Positions 9,003 to 19,117 of a stretch of 64,000 nt of DNA are shown here, one piece after another. This DNA comes from Aurantiacibacter atlanticus (GTDB lineage: Bacteria > Pseudomonadota > Alphaproteobacteria > Sphingomonadales > Sphingomonadaceae). Within the stretch, counting starts at the first letter, position 1; each line of letters opens with the position of its first letter. The DNA lies in the NCBI RefSeq assembly GCF_001077815.2, contig NZ_CP011310.1, positions 1,054,001 through 1,118,000 of the forward strand. The letters run 5' to 3'. A program made the translations under genes and the position numbers. The notes beneath the pieces were generated by a model that was given only the letters and a program-made list of their open reading frames with translations, did not search any database and was not told where the DNA came from.

Positions 9003-10520
9003 TTAGATTGGGGGATCCTCCGCAATCAGCGTTCGAAATTCATCTATGCGTCGAAAAGGGATCACTCTCGGATTGAGTGTCACGACAGGAAAGCGGCTCA
9101 AGAGGAAGTGCCGCACTTTCGACAAACCAAGCCGTTCCTTAAGCAGGTGTTCTCGAGCTTCCTCTTTGGCCAGGGCCTTGCCGTAGTATCGATCAAGCCT
9201 GCAATTGTAACGCGCGAAACGAACAGGATCGGTCTCAATGCGATTAATATCGATGAGGTTGTTCTTGCACTGTACGTTGTAGATGACCTGATCTAGCGTC
9301 GCGACTACATCGAACTCTTTGCGGTTGATGCGCTTGACGTCGGTAACCGCAAATCCCTGTTTAGCGAGCGCGGCATTCACATTGTCTTCGAAGATAAAGC
9401 CCGACCGGATTTGAAAGCGCCGCTGGCGGTTGAGACAGGCAGTTTTCCAATAATAGAGGAATCGGCTGAGAAGGGTCACCGTCGAGATATGGGCGCCGTC
9501 TAACCTAATGAACGGCGCGATCGCATTGGTGCACGCAACGTAGTCCGCATCGTGATGCTCCAAGTGTCGGCGTAAGGCCCCGGGGAGCTCGGCCTCATCG
9601 GCGAGTTCAGTAAGACGGTCGGCCGGTAGTTTGATCAGATAGTCATCCTCACAGCAGGCCAGGCACGCTTGGACGAAATGCGCCATGGGGCCAAAATCAG
9701 TCTCCATAAGCGCAAATTCGGCATAGGCCGCCTCCATCAAACGGATATCATTGCGTAGTTCGGCAGCAGAAAAGATTAGGCGGGGATCGACCGGCTCCAG
9801 GGTGGCCATGATTTGCGCGCCATCCATGCCGGGCTGCACGTCCAAAATCCCCGCACGCTCAGGTTCCAGAAACATGCTTTCGAGCAGCTCGTACTCGTAA
9901 TTGGCTGTGAAGCCGTTCGCACTCACGTTAAGTGCGAAATCGGGGAAAATTCGAGCCAACATTTGTTTTTGATGTAGGCCGGTAATCGTTGCACCGCTGT
10001 GTTCGACCAGAGGCAGAATAAAATTCAGCGTATCTATTCGCCCCATCTCTCGCGAGCCGCGACAGGCTAGCGGCATGGCGTAGAGCATCGCGACGAGATG
10101 GCGTCGGCGGGATTGAAAATATCCGATCGCGTGTGCGATGGTTTGAAATCCGGAGGCAACTTCGAACAGGCCGTGGGCACGAAAGGCTGCACCGATCGCG
10201 CTTGCCTGTATTACAGTGAGAAGAAAACGCTCGGCGAGACGCTCGCCAAATTGATCAATCAAGGCGCTTCGTATCGACGCCAGCGCGGTCGGGTCGAGAT
10301 CGTCGAGACGAAAGGTTACGATAGCCTGTTCGAGAGCATCGTCCTCAAGGCCGAAGAGCGGCAGATTGATAAACTCTTCGATCGCGCGGATCGTATCGAG
10401 CCAAGCATATACACTGCTTTGGGCCCGGAAGGGCGCAAGCGCTTGGGCGATACCGCCACTGTGCGCTGCGATTTGCTGCTGGATAAGGGTTTCGGCTGCG
10501 GGGCCGGTGATCTGGTGCAT
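9003..10520 (-). CDS. Putative defence nuclease with C-terminal PD-(D/E)XK-like domain (505 aa)
   Basis: Last gene of a three-gene minus-strand operon, starting 4 nt after the 595-aa gene. The first 370 residues are mostly helical with no family I recognise. The C-terminus shows a restriction-endonuclease-like pattern: E378 in 'GFIFEDNV', then 'EFDVVATLD' (D404), then 'YNVQCKNN' (Q417, K419). This is the E..D..QxK arrangement, a known variant of the PD-(D/E)XK core in Mrr-like nucleases, and 'QCKN' near a hydrophobic strand is typical. I infer a DNA-cleaving effector. The 204 bp between this stop and the relaxase stop hold nothing recognisable. Confidence 0.7.
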   Translation of the reverse strand: MHQITGPAAETLIQQQIAAHSGGIAQALAPFRAQSSVYAWLDTIRAIEEFINLPLFGLEDDALEQAIVTFRLDDLDPTALASIRSALIDQFGERLAERFLLTVIQASAIGAAFRAHGLFEVASGFQTIAHAIGYFQSRRRHLVAMLYAMPLACRGSREMGRIDTLNFILPLVEHSGATITGLHQKQMLARIFPDFALNVSANGFTANYEYELLESMFLEPERAGILDVQPGMDGAQIMATLEPVDPRLIFSAAELRNDIRLMEAAYAEFALMETDFGPMAHFVQACLACCEDDYLIKLPADRLTELADEAELPGALRRHLEHHDADYVACTNAIAPFIRLDGAHISTVTLLSRFLYYWKTACLNRQRRFQIRSGFIFEDNVNAALAKQGFAVTDVKRINRKEFDVVATLDQVIYNVQCKNNLIDINRIETDPVRFARYNCRLDRYYGKALAKEEAREHLLKERLGLSKVRHFLLSRFPVVTLNPRVIPFRRIDEFRTLIAEDPPI

Positions 10521-10524
10521 GCTG

Positions 10525-12312
10525 CTAGCTGTTGCCGGCCTTGCAGTCGGGAGCTGGCGCCCCTTTTTTTGATCCGCCAGAGGGCTTGTTTTGCTTGGTG
10601 CGCCGTCGTCTTTTCGGCTTGGTTAATTTGGGCAATAGCACGCTTTGCCAGTCGATCTTCCTGCGCTGCGAGAAATCGGATTCGAGGGCGACGACGGCGG
10701 GAAGGCCCGGATGGGTTTCCACCGCACGGCCGATCCAATCCAGCGCTGCATCAAAGTCTCGCTCTTTGCGGCAGCGCTCCGCCAGCGCGAAGCACATCGC
10801 CGCGTCGAGCAGTTTCGGGGCGTGCAATCCGCCTGGTTTGGAACGCTGCTCGAAATAGCGCTCAAGCGTCTCCTTGTGGGTCTCGAGAGGCCATGCGTCG
10901 AGGGAACCGAATAGGGTCCCCATTACCAGTGCTTCGCTACTTGGTTCGCCGATCTTAGCGGAATGCTGTTGCAACAGGGCATCGAGCCTCTCGGATCGAT
11001 CATCCTTTGACATCAGAGCCGCAAACAGGGTGTAAAGCGTGAGCAGTGTCGTCCGGTTGGCTGCGCCACTCGACTTCGCCAGTCGTTCGATGTCCGGATA
11101 AATCGGCCTCAGGTCGGTAATCGTGGCCTTTTGTTTACCCGCCAGAAGTGGCACGATCTGGCTTAAATGACCTTCCAAGCGTTGCCGCGCATCTTTTGCC
11201 TTTCGCAACGGCCTACCGACCCAAAGTTCGGGCGCGAGTGGCGCCATCACCACGCCTGATTGTTCCATCATATAATCGTATGGCTCGTGCTCGACCGTGT
11301 TGCCCGTGGCGACAAACGCCGAGATCACGTGGTGCGTCAGCCGAATAAGGCCTTCGAAGCTGAGCACGGGGCGGCGATCGACTTCGGCCACTTCGCGATG
11401 ACCCTGCGCGAGGGTAAGGGCATCAGGCAGTTCGCGTAGGTTATGCACATAGCGCGAGCGATGCGCGTAGGCTTGCCTCAGCGCTTCTTCTAGTTCGTGC
11501 CGAGCAATGGCCGCGCCCGGTACGAGCCCGGAGGCCCTGAAATAGTCGCCGCCGACATGATTCAGAACGAATGCCCGGTAACGGCGCGCCAAGGAAGCAT
11601 GCTCGGTGGATCGGATCGCCTCGCGAACGCCATCACGAGTGCGTGCTGAGGCTTTCGCCAGCGCCTTGTCGACCGGACCGCGCTTGCGCTCATCGACATC
11701 GTGCCAGTGCGTCGAATATCCGTCGAATTCCTGCGCGAGCGATTCAACCGCTGAAACGAAGAGCGTGTAGGCGAGTGCCAAGTCGTCCCGCATGCGATGG
11801 AGGCCAGTGACGAAGGTGCGGATAGCGCGCATCGCCGCCAAGAAACTCTTACGATCCAGTGCGATCAGCTGGTCGACAAACGCAGAGAAAAGGGCGATCT
11901 CGTCATCGCGAAGCGGCAGGCGCTCATCGAAATAGCGCAGCGCGAATTTGCTTGGCGGGTCGTAGGATGCGAACCCAGGCCCTTTGGAGGTCAGTCGTTC
12001 GACTACTGCGGCGTCGGGGGACACGATTGCCCGCAGGCCAAAGCTGGCGAGGGCGGAGAAATCGGTGAGAAAGGGCGCGATCGTGTGCGAGATCAGTATT
12101 CCCGGCCCGGCCTCAGCCGCCTCAATCCTTTCTTCGATCTCGTAAACGATGGCCCGGTTTCCGCGAATGCCGTCGGTTTCTCGGAGGGTTCCTGCGACGG
12201 TCGGGACATCCTTCCCGTAGCAGAGCTCCAAATTGGAGTAGAGCACGCCGCGCAGTTGATTCGTCCGCCCAACACCGCGCGTATAGAGCTTGCCGCTATT
12301 GATCTGCAGCAT
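10525..12312 (-). CDS. HEPN-type protein of the putative defence operon (595 aa)
   Basis: Middle gene of the operon; its start overlaps the 3' end of the 2191-aa gene by 17 nt. Residues about 180-300 look like an Apea-type HEPN domain: 'VSAVESLAQEF' helix, then 'ALRQAYAHRSRYVHNL' with the RX4H signature R285-H290. HEPN proteins are often metal-independent RNases in abortive-infection and toxin systems. The C-terminal third has a TPR-like helix pair ('ALDWIGRAVETHPGLPAVV'), and the extreme C-terminus is strongly basic (KPKRRRRTKQNK). The RNase role is inferred from one motif; the HEPN domain could also be non-catalytic. Confidence 0.7.
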   Translation of the reverse strand: MLQINSGKLYTRGVGRTNQLRGVLYSNLELCYGKDVPTVAGTLRETDGIRGNRAIVYEIEERIEAAEAGPGILISHTIAPFLTDFSALASFGLRAIVSPDAAVVERLTSKGPGFASYDPPSKFALRYFDERLPLRDDEIALFSAFVDQLIALDRKSFLAAMRAIRTFVTGLHRMRDDLALAYTLFVSAVESLAQEFDGYSTHWHDVDERKRGPVDKALAKASARTRDGVREAIRSTEHASLARRYRAFVLNHVGGDYFRASGLVPGAAIARHELEEALRQAYAHRSRYVHNLRELPDALTLAQGHREVAEVDRRPVLSFEGLIRLTHHVISAFVATGNTVEHEPYDYMMEQSGVVMAPLAPELWVGRPLRKAKDARQRLEGHLSQIVPLLAGKQKATITDLRPIYPDIERLAKSSGAANRTTLLTLYTLFAALMSKDDRSERLDALLQQHSAKIGEPSSEALVMGTLFGSLDAWPLETHKETLERYFEQRSKPGGLHAPKLLDAAMCFALAERCRKERDFDAALDWIGRAVETHPGLPAVVALESDFSQRRKIDWQSVLLPKLTKPKRRRRTKQNKPSGGSKKGAPAPDCKAGNS

Positions 12313-15300
12313 CGCTTGGAGCCCTCTCGTCGGAGGAGGTCTTGCGGCGGGCGCGGCTTCTGGGCCAGGCTTGACGGCGCGGACATCCCGCCGCTTCGAT
12401 CGCCGTCAGTCGATCACCAAATTCGCCACGCTCATAATGGCCAAGGTTTGCAATGGCCGCGCGAACCGGCTTGGGCACCGCGTATAAGACCTCGAGGGGC
12501 TGGTCCGGGCGGACAATCAGCGCGAGCATCTGGTGTCGAAAGTGATCATCCTTGGGATCCTTCTCGATATACCGACGCACCTTGATCAGCAGGAGGAGCG
12601 CCTGCTGCTCAGCTTCGAGCAGCGGCTTTAAAGCATCCCATTTGACCGCAAGCCTAGTACCGCCTCGCTCGGTCGCATGGCGGCCATGCCCCCTGCGGGT
12701 TCCCCACGCGTTGGCGCGGAAAGTCCATTGATCGGCAGAATCTACCCATAGGCGCTCGAACGCATCGGCTTTCCACAAGGACATCTTTTCGACGGTTTGC
12801 GCGGAGGGCCGCACGCGCTGAAGCGCTGTCTTGAAACCAAAGGGGTCGCGTTCGTCGAGTTTTGTATACGCATGGTCATCGCTGCTGAGCCAGCGCGTGA
12901 GCAACTGCTTTTCGCGATTGTCGCGGCGGTCGAAACCATCATCTTGGTCAACAGGCAAGTAGGCGAAGAAGGGATCGGCCGAATAGACGGCATGAGCGAC
13001 AGTGCGGGCCATGTCGCGCTCAACAAGCTGGGATCCGATGGTAACGTCGAGACCATCGATCGATTCCCAGCTGCCACTAACGAGGAAACTGCTTGGTAGA
13101 TTCAGCGAATCATCGAAGCCAGCGAGCGGCAAGAGATCCAACGGATGGGAAGGCACCGAGCCTGTCTCGCTGGCGCCCGGCATATACGGAACGACCGATC
13201 GCGCGTCTTCCAGCGGGAACAAATCGGTTCCGTCCGCCAGCCACAGCCCATCGCTTCGCGACAAAGTTTTTTCGGCAAGCCAGCTCTCCCAAGGCGTTTC
13301 TTGCCAGCTATCGCCGATGATGGGCTTATCCGCGGCGAACTGTCCTGCGGTGAGCATAAGCGCGTGCCAGGCGAGATAACCACCATAGCGGTCAATATCG
13401 GGAAATGACGTCGAACCATAATTGCGATCGTCTTCCGATGACCAGCGAGGCCGAGGGCAATCGTACATGGTCTTGACCTCGGCATCGTAACGCCGAATCC
13501 AGTTCGTCGCTGCATCTTGTACGTCCCATTTGGGGAGGACGAACAATCTGCCCAGCGGATCGATCTGGTATTTGTCGAAATCATAATCGAAGCGGAACGG
13601 GGATGGATGTTCGGGCCGATCGGCCGGCCGTATGTCGTAAAAGCCGGGCCGGTGGCCGGATCGTGATACGCGCGGCATTGCAGGTACGTTCAGTGTCTCA
13701 AGCCAGGCAAGATAGGTACCCGGCTCCGGAATCGATCCGCTTAATGCAAGCGCGCGCAACGCCAGGATGGCGAAATGGCGACAGAGCGCGTGCGGGAAGC
13801 TTTCGCTCGTCGCGATGGCCTCAAGCGCGTTTCGATAAGGTAGAACCGTTGCGGGCGCATCGCTTGCCAAACGGGCGATGGCGATGAGCAGCCAGAGGCG
13901 CGCATGCAAATGAAAGAAAGGAAGCGTTTGATCTTGGAATGCGCCGGCGCCGGTGCGATCGATCCCTGCAACAAGCGCGTCAAGGAAGTGCGTCTCGCCC
14001 AGCGCCACCAACCGCCGAATGCTGTGCGCCGCTCGCCACCTACTTGCCGCATCGGGCGCTCCGAGGCGCATCCATAGAAGGTCTGCGACGATCGTGTCTT
14101 CCTCGTCGGTCGTCGAGAAGGTGCGCGTCCACGGTCCATCCCCGATCGTATCGGGCAGTGACTGCGTTGAATGTTCGGCATAGCGGCCCAAGGCGTCACC
14201 GATCGACGAAGCGCTTGCAGTTCTTGCCAGCTCGATCGCGCAAGCCATCCAGAAATCGCTGGAAACCTCAAGATTTTGGCCTGGTGTTGCCTTGAGCACA
14301 GCGGCGACAAGGCGTTCGCGCGCGCCACCTGCCAACCGTGCGACGCGGGACAAGGGGCGGCGCCAGCTATCCCCAGACCGAACAACTGCCCCAAGATCCC
14401 GCAGTGCAATGCCAAGGGCTGCTTCCTCCAGTTGCCCGTCAAGGGCTCGTGATTGGCCGGCCCATTGCTCCTGCGCCTCCTCCAGAAACGACAGCTTGTC
14501 GGCGAACGAGAGCTGTAGATCCTCGACGACGGTCGAGAGCAATGCTGTTCTCGGACCGGGTTCGGTGACGTCCGCCACGAATCCGCTGAGAATAAAACCG
14601 TCGGTCGGTCGATATCCCTCAAAAGCCGCGGCACCTTGCTCGATCGCTGCCCGCAATTCGTCTGCAGTGATGGCCGACGCCTTGCGAAGTGCATCGGGCG
14701 CGATGGGCTTCGGCCGCGCTGTGGGAGCCGTTTCGGCTTTAGTGCCCCGTGTCCTGTCGGCGTGCAGCGACACGATGCGCTTTCTGGCGGCTGCCTGCTC
14801 TGAAAGTTCGTCTTGGAACAATCTTTTCAAGCCGTTCACCGTCTCGCGGTGAGGCCGGGCGGCGTCCTCGCGATCTAGGTCGGCGACGATCATGTCCGCG
14901 AATACTTCGCGCAGGTGCCCGGGAAGGCGGACCATGATGGGTCTGGCCACCTCCGGGGGAAACCAGTTCCAAGTCGATTCAAAAGCGGCGAGCCCGAAGA
15001 GCCCTGCAGCGAGCGTTGGGCGTAGACGATCGCGTTCGACGAGTGCCTTCAACATCGGCGTTAGCGTCCATCCGAGGCCGACCTTGTCCCGGTCCGAGAG
15101 GCGGGCCATCGCTGCCAGTCCGCCAGTTGATCCAATGGCAGACATTGCCTTTGCGAAGTTGCGCCAATCGAGCGCTTCTGCTTCGTCGGGAAAATTGAGT
15201 TCGCACAAACGTACAAATTGGTGGACCGCAGCTGCCGGCAACGGCTCGCCGGAATATTGCGCAGCGAAGGTGATGAAGTCGCCGATCCGTTCCTGATCAT

Positions 15301-18300
15301 CCGACCCGACCGCATCTGCGAGTTCCAGTCCGATGCGAAAATAGGGCCGTGCCTCGTCGGGCGATATCGGGAGGAGCGCGCGCGCAAGCATGCCGTAGGA
15401 TTGGATCTGCTTGCTGACATCGGTGTCTGCGGCAATCACTCGCTCCGCTTGGCCGGCAAGCCGCAAGGCCGCCGCTTGAGTTTCCTTTCCACGGGCGAGC
15501 AACGCTGTATATCGCAGCCAATCCGATACGAGCTGGGATCCGGATTGCTCAAGGAAGGCGGCCAAGGCTTCGCCGCTGGCTTGATCGAGCGGAGCGCGGC
15601 ATTGCGCAGCCCATCGGAGCACATCGAGACAAAGATGTCTAAGGAAGCGATCCTGATCGCGATAGGGATAGTTCGATGCGGATGTTATCGCGTTCTCTGC
15701 GCGCGCCAACGCAGCGGCGATCGCTGGCCCGGGTCTGTCCGTGGTCAGAATTGCTGCGACATCGTCGACCAAGGACGTGAGCGGCGCCAGACGGTGGGAG
15801 AGAAGGCGTTCCCAGCGCCTCGCTTCGTCGCTGCCCGGCAGCTTCCTTTTCCGTTTCGCGCGATCATTCTGGGCTTTTGTGAGGACGGCACGCAAATGGC
15901 GTTCGAAGGCGGCTGGTCCGCGTCGACGGATCGAGAGCGGTACCAGCGCGCACATCTCCTCTGGCACAATATCCGTAATCGCTGTCGATCGCCGCCGGGC
16001 TGCGGCAGCAATCGCAGCGCGCTTAAGGTGTCGCGAGACACTTCCGCCGCTCAGAGGCCAGGGATCGTCGATCTCATAGGTGCGTAGATCTGGAGCTGGC
16101 ACATGCAAAACAATTGCTTGTGCTTCGCGCACCAGTCCCATGCCGATCGCCTGCCCACCGGCCGTGAGGAGCGCGTCGGACAGGCGGTCCTCGCGTCGAT
16201 AGTCGAAATAGCTGCCTGGTTCGAATGGCTCCGGTTCGAGCTTCGCCAGGCGCGTGAGCAACCGGCACCTTGTATCGGGCGTGACTTCAATCCGCTCCAA
16301 GATCGCAGCGATTACGACCGGGGATTGAGTTCTGCACTTCGCCATTGCTGCAATCATCTTGTCGGCAGGCGCGCTCGCATCTTTCGCTTTTGCCAGCCGG
16401 TCGACAAACGCCAACATGTCGGCGGCAATTTTGAACGCATAGATATCGTTCAAGCCGGACAACCAGCGGTCGACCCTGACGGCCTTTCCGAGCAGCAGCT
16501 GGACGAATATCGCTTCGGCTTCGAGCAGGGCCAGGTCCTTATGCCCCTTCGATCTGCCTTCGCGCCGCTCGCGGAGGGACCAATTGAACCAGGTCAGAGC
16601 GCGATCGGATTCCAAGGACGCGCTGTGCATGTCTCCTGAGAAGGCGTCCAGCACGGCCAACGCGGAATGCCGGACACCTGGCCAGCCGGATCGGTCGTCT
16701 CGAAAGCGCCGTATGGCTTCGGGGTCCTCACTGAGAGCGACGAGATCTGGATGAGCGCGCAGATAGGCATCGCTGCGTTCGGAGGCGCTGGCAATGCGGG
16801 ACGCTTCCACTGTGATCCGCGTCAAATCGTCAGTTCGCCCGCCGCGTGCGCACGCAGAGGCTGCCGCCTCGAGGCGAGCCAGCCGTATCGCGCGATGGGC
16901 CACGCGGCCGAGATCGGGGCTCGAGAGCGAATCGAATGCCAGCGTGACCAGAGTATCGATCTCGCCGACCTCCACCAAAATTCCAGGGAGTGCGCGCGCG
17001 GCGTAGATAGAACGGTCCTGCCTCGCTAGGAGACGCGCCACCAGATCGCTGCGTGCTACCGTGTCGGCCCCGATCATCTCGACGACCAAGGTTTCAGTCG
17101 GCTCATCTCGAAAGATCAGTCCGGTGAGTGTTGCTTCGATGAGAGGAAAGAGGTCCGCGACGAAGCTTTGCACGTCACCGGCGTCCAATCCCAACGCCGC
17201 GGCGAGTTCTTCGATTGGCACGGGCGGGGGCAACATCGCCATGCCCGCGAGCAGGCCGCGCGCTTCAGCTTGCGTGGCACCACGGGCAATCGCCTGCTCT
17301 TGGGCGGCGTCGATCTGTTCACGTAGAAGCCCTTCGAGTGTCTCACCCTCGCCACCTGGCCCCTCGATATCGAACGGCTCGCCGCGGCTCAGAAGATTGT
17401 CGAGCAAGCGCGGGTTGCCGGCCGATCGGCGCTGCAGGACAGTGATGTCGTTCTCGCTTGCGGTCGGAAATCTTGCTCGAACGAGACGTTCCGTTTCGTC
17501 GCGAGTGAAGATGGGGATCTCAAATTCGCGGCACCGTGCGTCGCCCTGTGCAAGATGGCGGCGATGACTACGGCACGATGCGACGACACGTATGCCGTCC
17601 AGAGGCGCTACGTTCAAACTCTGTAATAGGATTTGCGCGAAGGATTGGGTTCCCGTCCGCTCGGCCTGCATGCCGCAATGATCGATCGCATCGAGGATAA
17701 GAACGACGTGGGCGTCCGGCTTGAACGCCCGCAGCGCTTGCACGCTTGCACTAAGTCGGTCGCGAAGCGCACCGATATTGTCTTCAAGATGGCTGGCTGG
17801 AAGCTGGATATCGCACAGACCATCGGCCGCCAGCAGATTGGCGAGATGGGGCAGTGACTTGCGCGGCAAATGGCGGCCATCGGACGGCTCCCGCCACCTG
17901 CCCGCGCCGAATCCGTCGAAAAGCAGGACGCAATGCTGGTCGTCCAACTCGCGCGCAAGCGCTTGCATTAAGACGGTTTTGCCAACGCCTCCTGCAGCAT
18001 GAACCAACAAGGCACGCGTATCGGCGAACAGCGCCGCAACGAGGTCCTTCAGGACCGGGCGCGATATCGGCGTTTCGATGGCGGGGAAGGCCGCCTCTAC
18101 CGGATAGAGATCGCGTTCATAGGCGACGTCGAGCGCTCCGAGGACGTCCACCCGGCCGATGACGTTGTCATCTTGTCCGCGCATGCCGGCGCGATCGCGC
18201 ACCAGCCTGCGCAAATTTGCCAGGCGAGCATGGCTCAGATTGTCAGTCGCCCCTGACCAGGACGCGAGTACTTTCAGATTGCCATGTTCGGTCGCGTCGA

Positions 18301-18871
18301 GCGCTTCGCCGGTTCCTATAAGGCTGAGTTTTCGGGTAAACTCCTGCAGAGCTTCGCCGTCCAGGCCAATCGCTTCCCGAAGTTGTTGGGCATGCCGTGC
18401 GACCCGCCCTTCCGCCGCGGTACCGGACCGCAACGCCTCGAGGGCAGTCATCGTATCTCGATCGATAGGGCGATTGGTGATCAGCGCAAATTTCGCAAGC
18501 TCGGGTTCGGCCGGTCGGATTGTTTCGATGTCGTTGTTGGCTCCGACAAACTTATTCAGGGTCTTGGACATTTCAGCAGCCCGCATTGGCTCATGCGCCG
18601 AGCTGACGGAGTACTTAAATTGCAGGGTTTCGATTTTGGTGGCGGATAGGATCCGCGATCCGCCGCGATACCGAGTGAGGTCCGCGATTTCATGGGCAGT
18701 CTGCGAAACATCCTCTGCTTCTTCGTGGGAAAAGCCCTCAATAGCGACTGCACTGAGATCGGTGTCAGGGGGAAGCAATTCGAGACAAAGGCGCGCTGCC
18801 CAAGCCTCGTGGAATTGGTGCCCATCGCGGGATGCCCGTACTACGTCTATTTTATCTGACTGTCCGCTCAT
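12296..18871 (-). CDS. Giant STAND-type NTPase with nuclease-like N-terminus (2191 aa)
   Basis: First gene of the candidate defence operon. Residues about 15-90 (GHQFHEAWAARLCLE...EIADL...LQFKYS) resemble the DUF4297/Cap4-like endonuclease fold, with D64 and a QxK-type motif at Q84-K86. Residues about 265-500 form a P-loop STAND NTPase: Walker A 'HAAGGVGKT' (291-299), Walker B 'VVLILDAIDHC' (389-399), a sensor-like 'RVVASCRSH' and a 'GNPRLLDNL' motif. The remaining 1,600 or so residues are helical-repeat-like, with a less repetitive Trp/Asp-rich C-terminal part. The order nuclease, STAND, repeat sensor matches Avs-type anti-phage NTPases, though the length and partners are unusual. Confidence 0.75.
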   Translation of the reverse strand: MSGQSDKIDVVRASRDGHQFHEAWAARLCLELLPPDTDLSAVAIEGFSHEEAEDVSQTAHEIADLTRYRGGSRILSATKIETLQFKYSVSSAHEPMRAAEMSKTLNKFVGANNDIETIRPAEPELAKFALITNRPIDRDTMTALEALRSGTAAEGRVARHAQQLREAIGLDGEALQEFTRKLSLIGTGEALDATEHGNLKVLASWSGATDNLSHARLANLRRLVRDRAGMRGQDDNVIGRVDVLGALDVAYERDLYPVEAAFPAIETPISRPVLKDLVAALFADTRALLVHAAGGVGKTVLMQALARELDDQHCVLLFDGFGAGRWREPSDGRHLPRKSLPHLANLLAADGLCDIQLPASHLEDNIGALRDRLSASVQALRAFKPDAHVVLILDAIDHCGMQAERTGTQSFAQILLQSLNVAPLDGIRVVASCRSHRRHLAQGDARCREFEIPIFTRDETERLVRARFPTASENDITVLQRRSAGNPRLLDNLLSRGEPFDIEGPGGEGETLEGLLREQIDAAQEQAIARGATQAEARGLLAGMAMLPPPVPIEELAAALGLDAGDVQSFVADLFPLIEATLTGLIFRDEPTETLVVEMIGADTVARSDLVARLLARQDRSIYAARALPGILVEVGEIDTLVTLAFDSLSSPDLGRVAHRAIRLARLEAAASACARGGRTDDLTRITVEASRIASASERSDAYLRAHPDLVALSEDPEAIRRFRDDRSGWPGVRHSALAVLDAFSGDMHSASLESDRALTWFNWSLRERREGRSKGHKDLALLEAEAIFVQLLLGKAVRVDRWLSGLNDIYAFKIAADMLAFVDRLAKAKDASAPADKMIAAMAKCRTQSPVVIAAILERIEVTPDTRCRLLTRLAKLEPEPFEPGSYFDYRREDRLSDALLTAGGQAIGMGLVREAQAIVLHVPAPDLRTYEIDDPWPLSGGSVSRHLKRAAIAAAARRRSTAITDIVPEEMCALVPLSIRRRGPAAFERHLRAVLTKAQNDRAKRKRKLPGSDEARRWERLLSHRLAPLTSLVDDVAAILTTDRPGPAIAAALARAENAITSASNYPYRDQDRFLRHLCLDVLRWAAQCRAPLDQASGEALAAFLEQSGSQLVSDWLRYTALLARGKETQAAALRLAGQAERVIAADTDVSKQIQSYGMLARALLPISPDEARPYFRIGLELADAVGSDDQERIGDFITFAAQYSGEPLPAAAVHQFVRLCELNFPDEAEALDWRNFAKAMSAIGSTGGLAAMARLSDRDKVGLGWTLTPMLKALVERDRLRPTLAAGLFGLAAFESTWNWFPPEVARPIMVRLPGHLREVFADMIVADLDREDAARPHRETVNGLKRLFQDELSEQAAARKRIVSLHADRTRGTKAETAPTARPKPIAPDALRKASAITADELRAAIEQGAAAFEGYRPTDGFILSGFVADVTEPGPRTALLSTVVEDLQLSFADKLSFLEEAQEQWAGQSRALDGQLEEAALGIALRDLGAVVRSGDSWRRPLSRVARLAGGARERLVAAVLKATPGQNLEVSSDFWMACAIELARTASASSIGDALGRYAEHSTQSLPDTIGDGPWTRTFSTTDEEDTIVADLLWMRLGAPDAASRWRAAHSIRRLVALGETHFLDALVAGIDRTGAGAFQDQTLPFFHLHARLWLLIAIARLASDAPATVLPYRNALEAIATSESFPHALCRHFAILALRALALSGSIPEPGTYLAWLETLNVPAMPRVSRSGHRPGFYDIRPADRPEHPSPFRFDYDFDKYQIDPLGRLFVLPKWDVQDAATNWIRRYDAEVKTMYDCPRPRWSSEDDRNYGSTSFPDIDRYGGYLAWHALMLTAGQFAADKPIIGDSWQETPWESWLAEKTLSRSDGLWLADGTDLFPLEDARSVVPYMPGASETGSVPSHPLDLLPLAGFDDSLNLPSSFLVSGSWESIDGLDVTIGSQLVERDMARTVAHAVYSADPFFAYLPVDQDDGFDRRDNREKQLLTRWLSSDDHAYTKLDERDPFGFKTALQRVRPSAQTVEKMSLWKADAFERLWVDSADQWTFRANAWGTRRGHGRHATERGGTRLAVKWDALKPLLEAEQQALLLLIKVRRYIEKDPKDDHFRHQMLALIVRPDQPLEVLYAVPKPVRAAIANLGHYERGEFGDRLTAIEAAGCPRRQAWPRSRARRKTSSDERAPSDAADQ

Positions 18872-19117
18872 TAGGTTCTCAAGTTCCCGCTAGAACGAAG
18901 ATAGAACAGATGTGGATAAGGAACAAGTCGAAGGCCGACCTTATTGAGGAAGTCAAAAGGATAATTTGGGGCTCAAGATTCCTCATTCCGGAACCCTCCT
19001 AGTGCGAGCAACGTCACGATGGCGTGTAACTGGAACTATCGAATTCCGGCACGTTGGCTTTATCTGGTGCATAAACTACCCGTGGCAGACGCAGGCCGAA
19101 TCTGCCATCCTTCAAAG

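Noticed and set aside
19019..19117. Upstream start for the SH3-like membrane protein
   Set aside because: The extra 33 residues (Cys/Trp/Arg-rich) do not resemble coding sequence of this gene and lack a ribosome site; kept only as an alternative.
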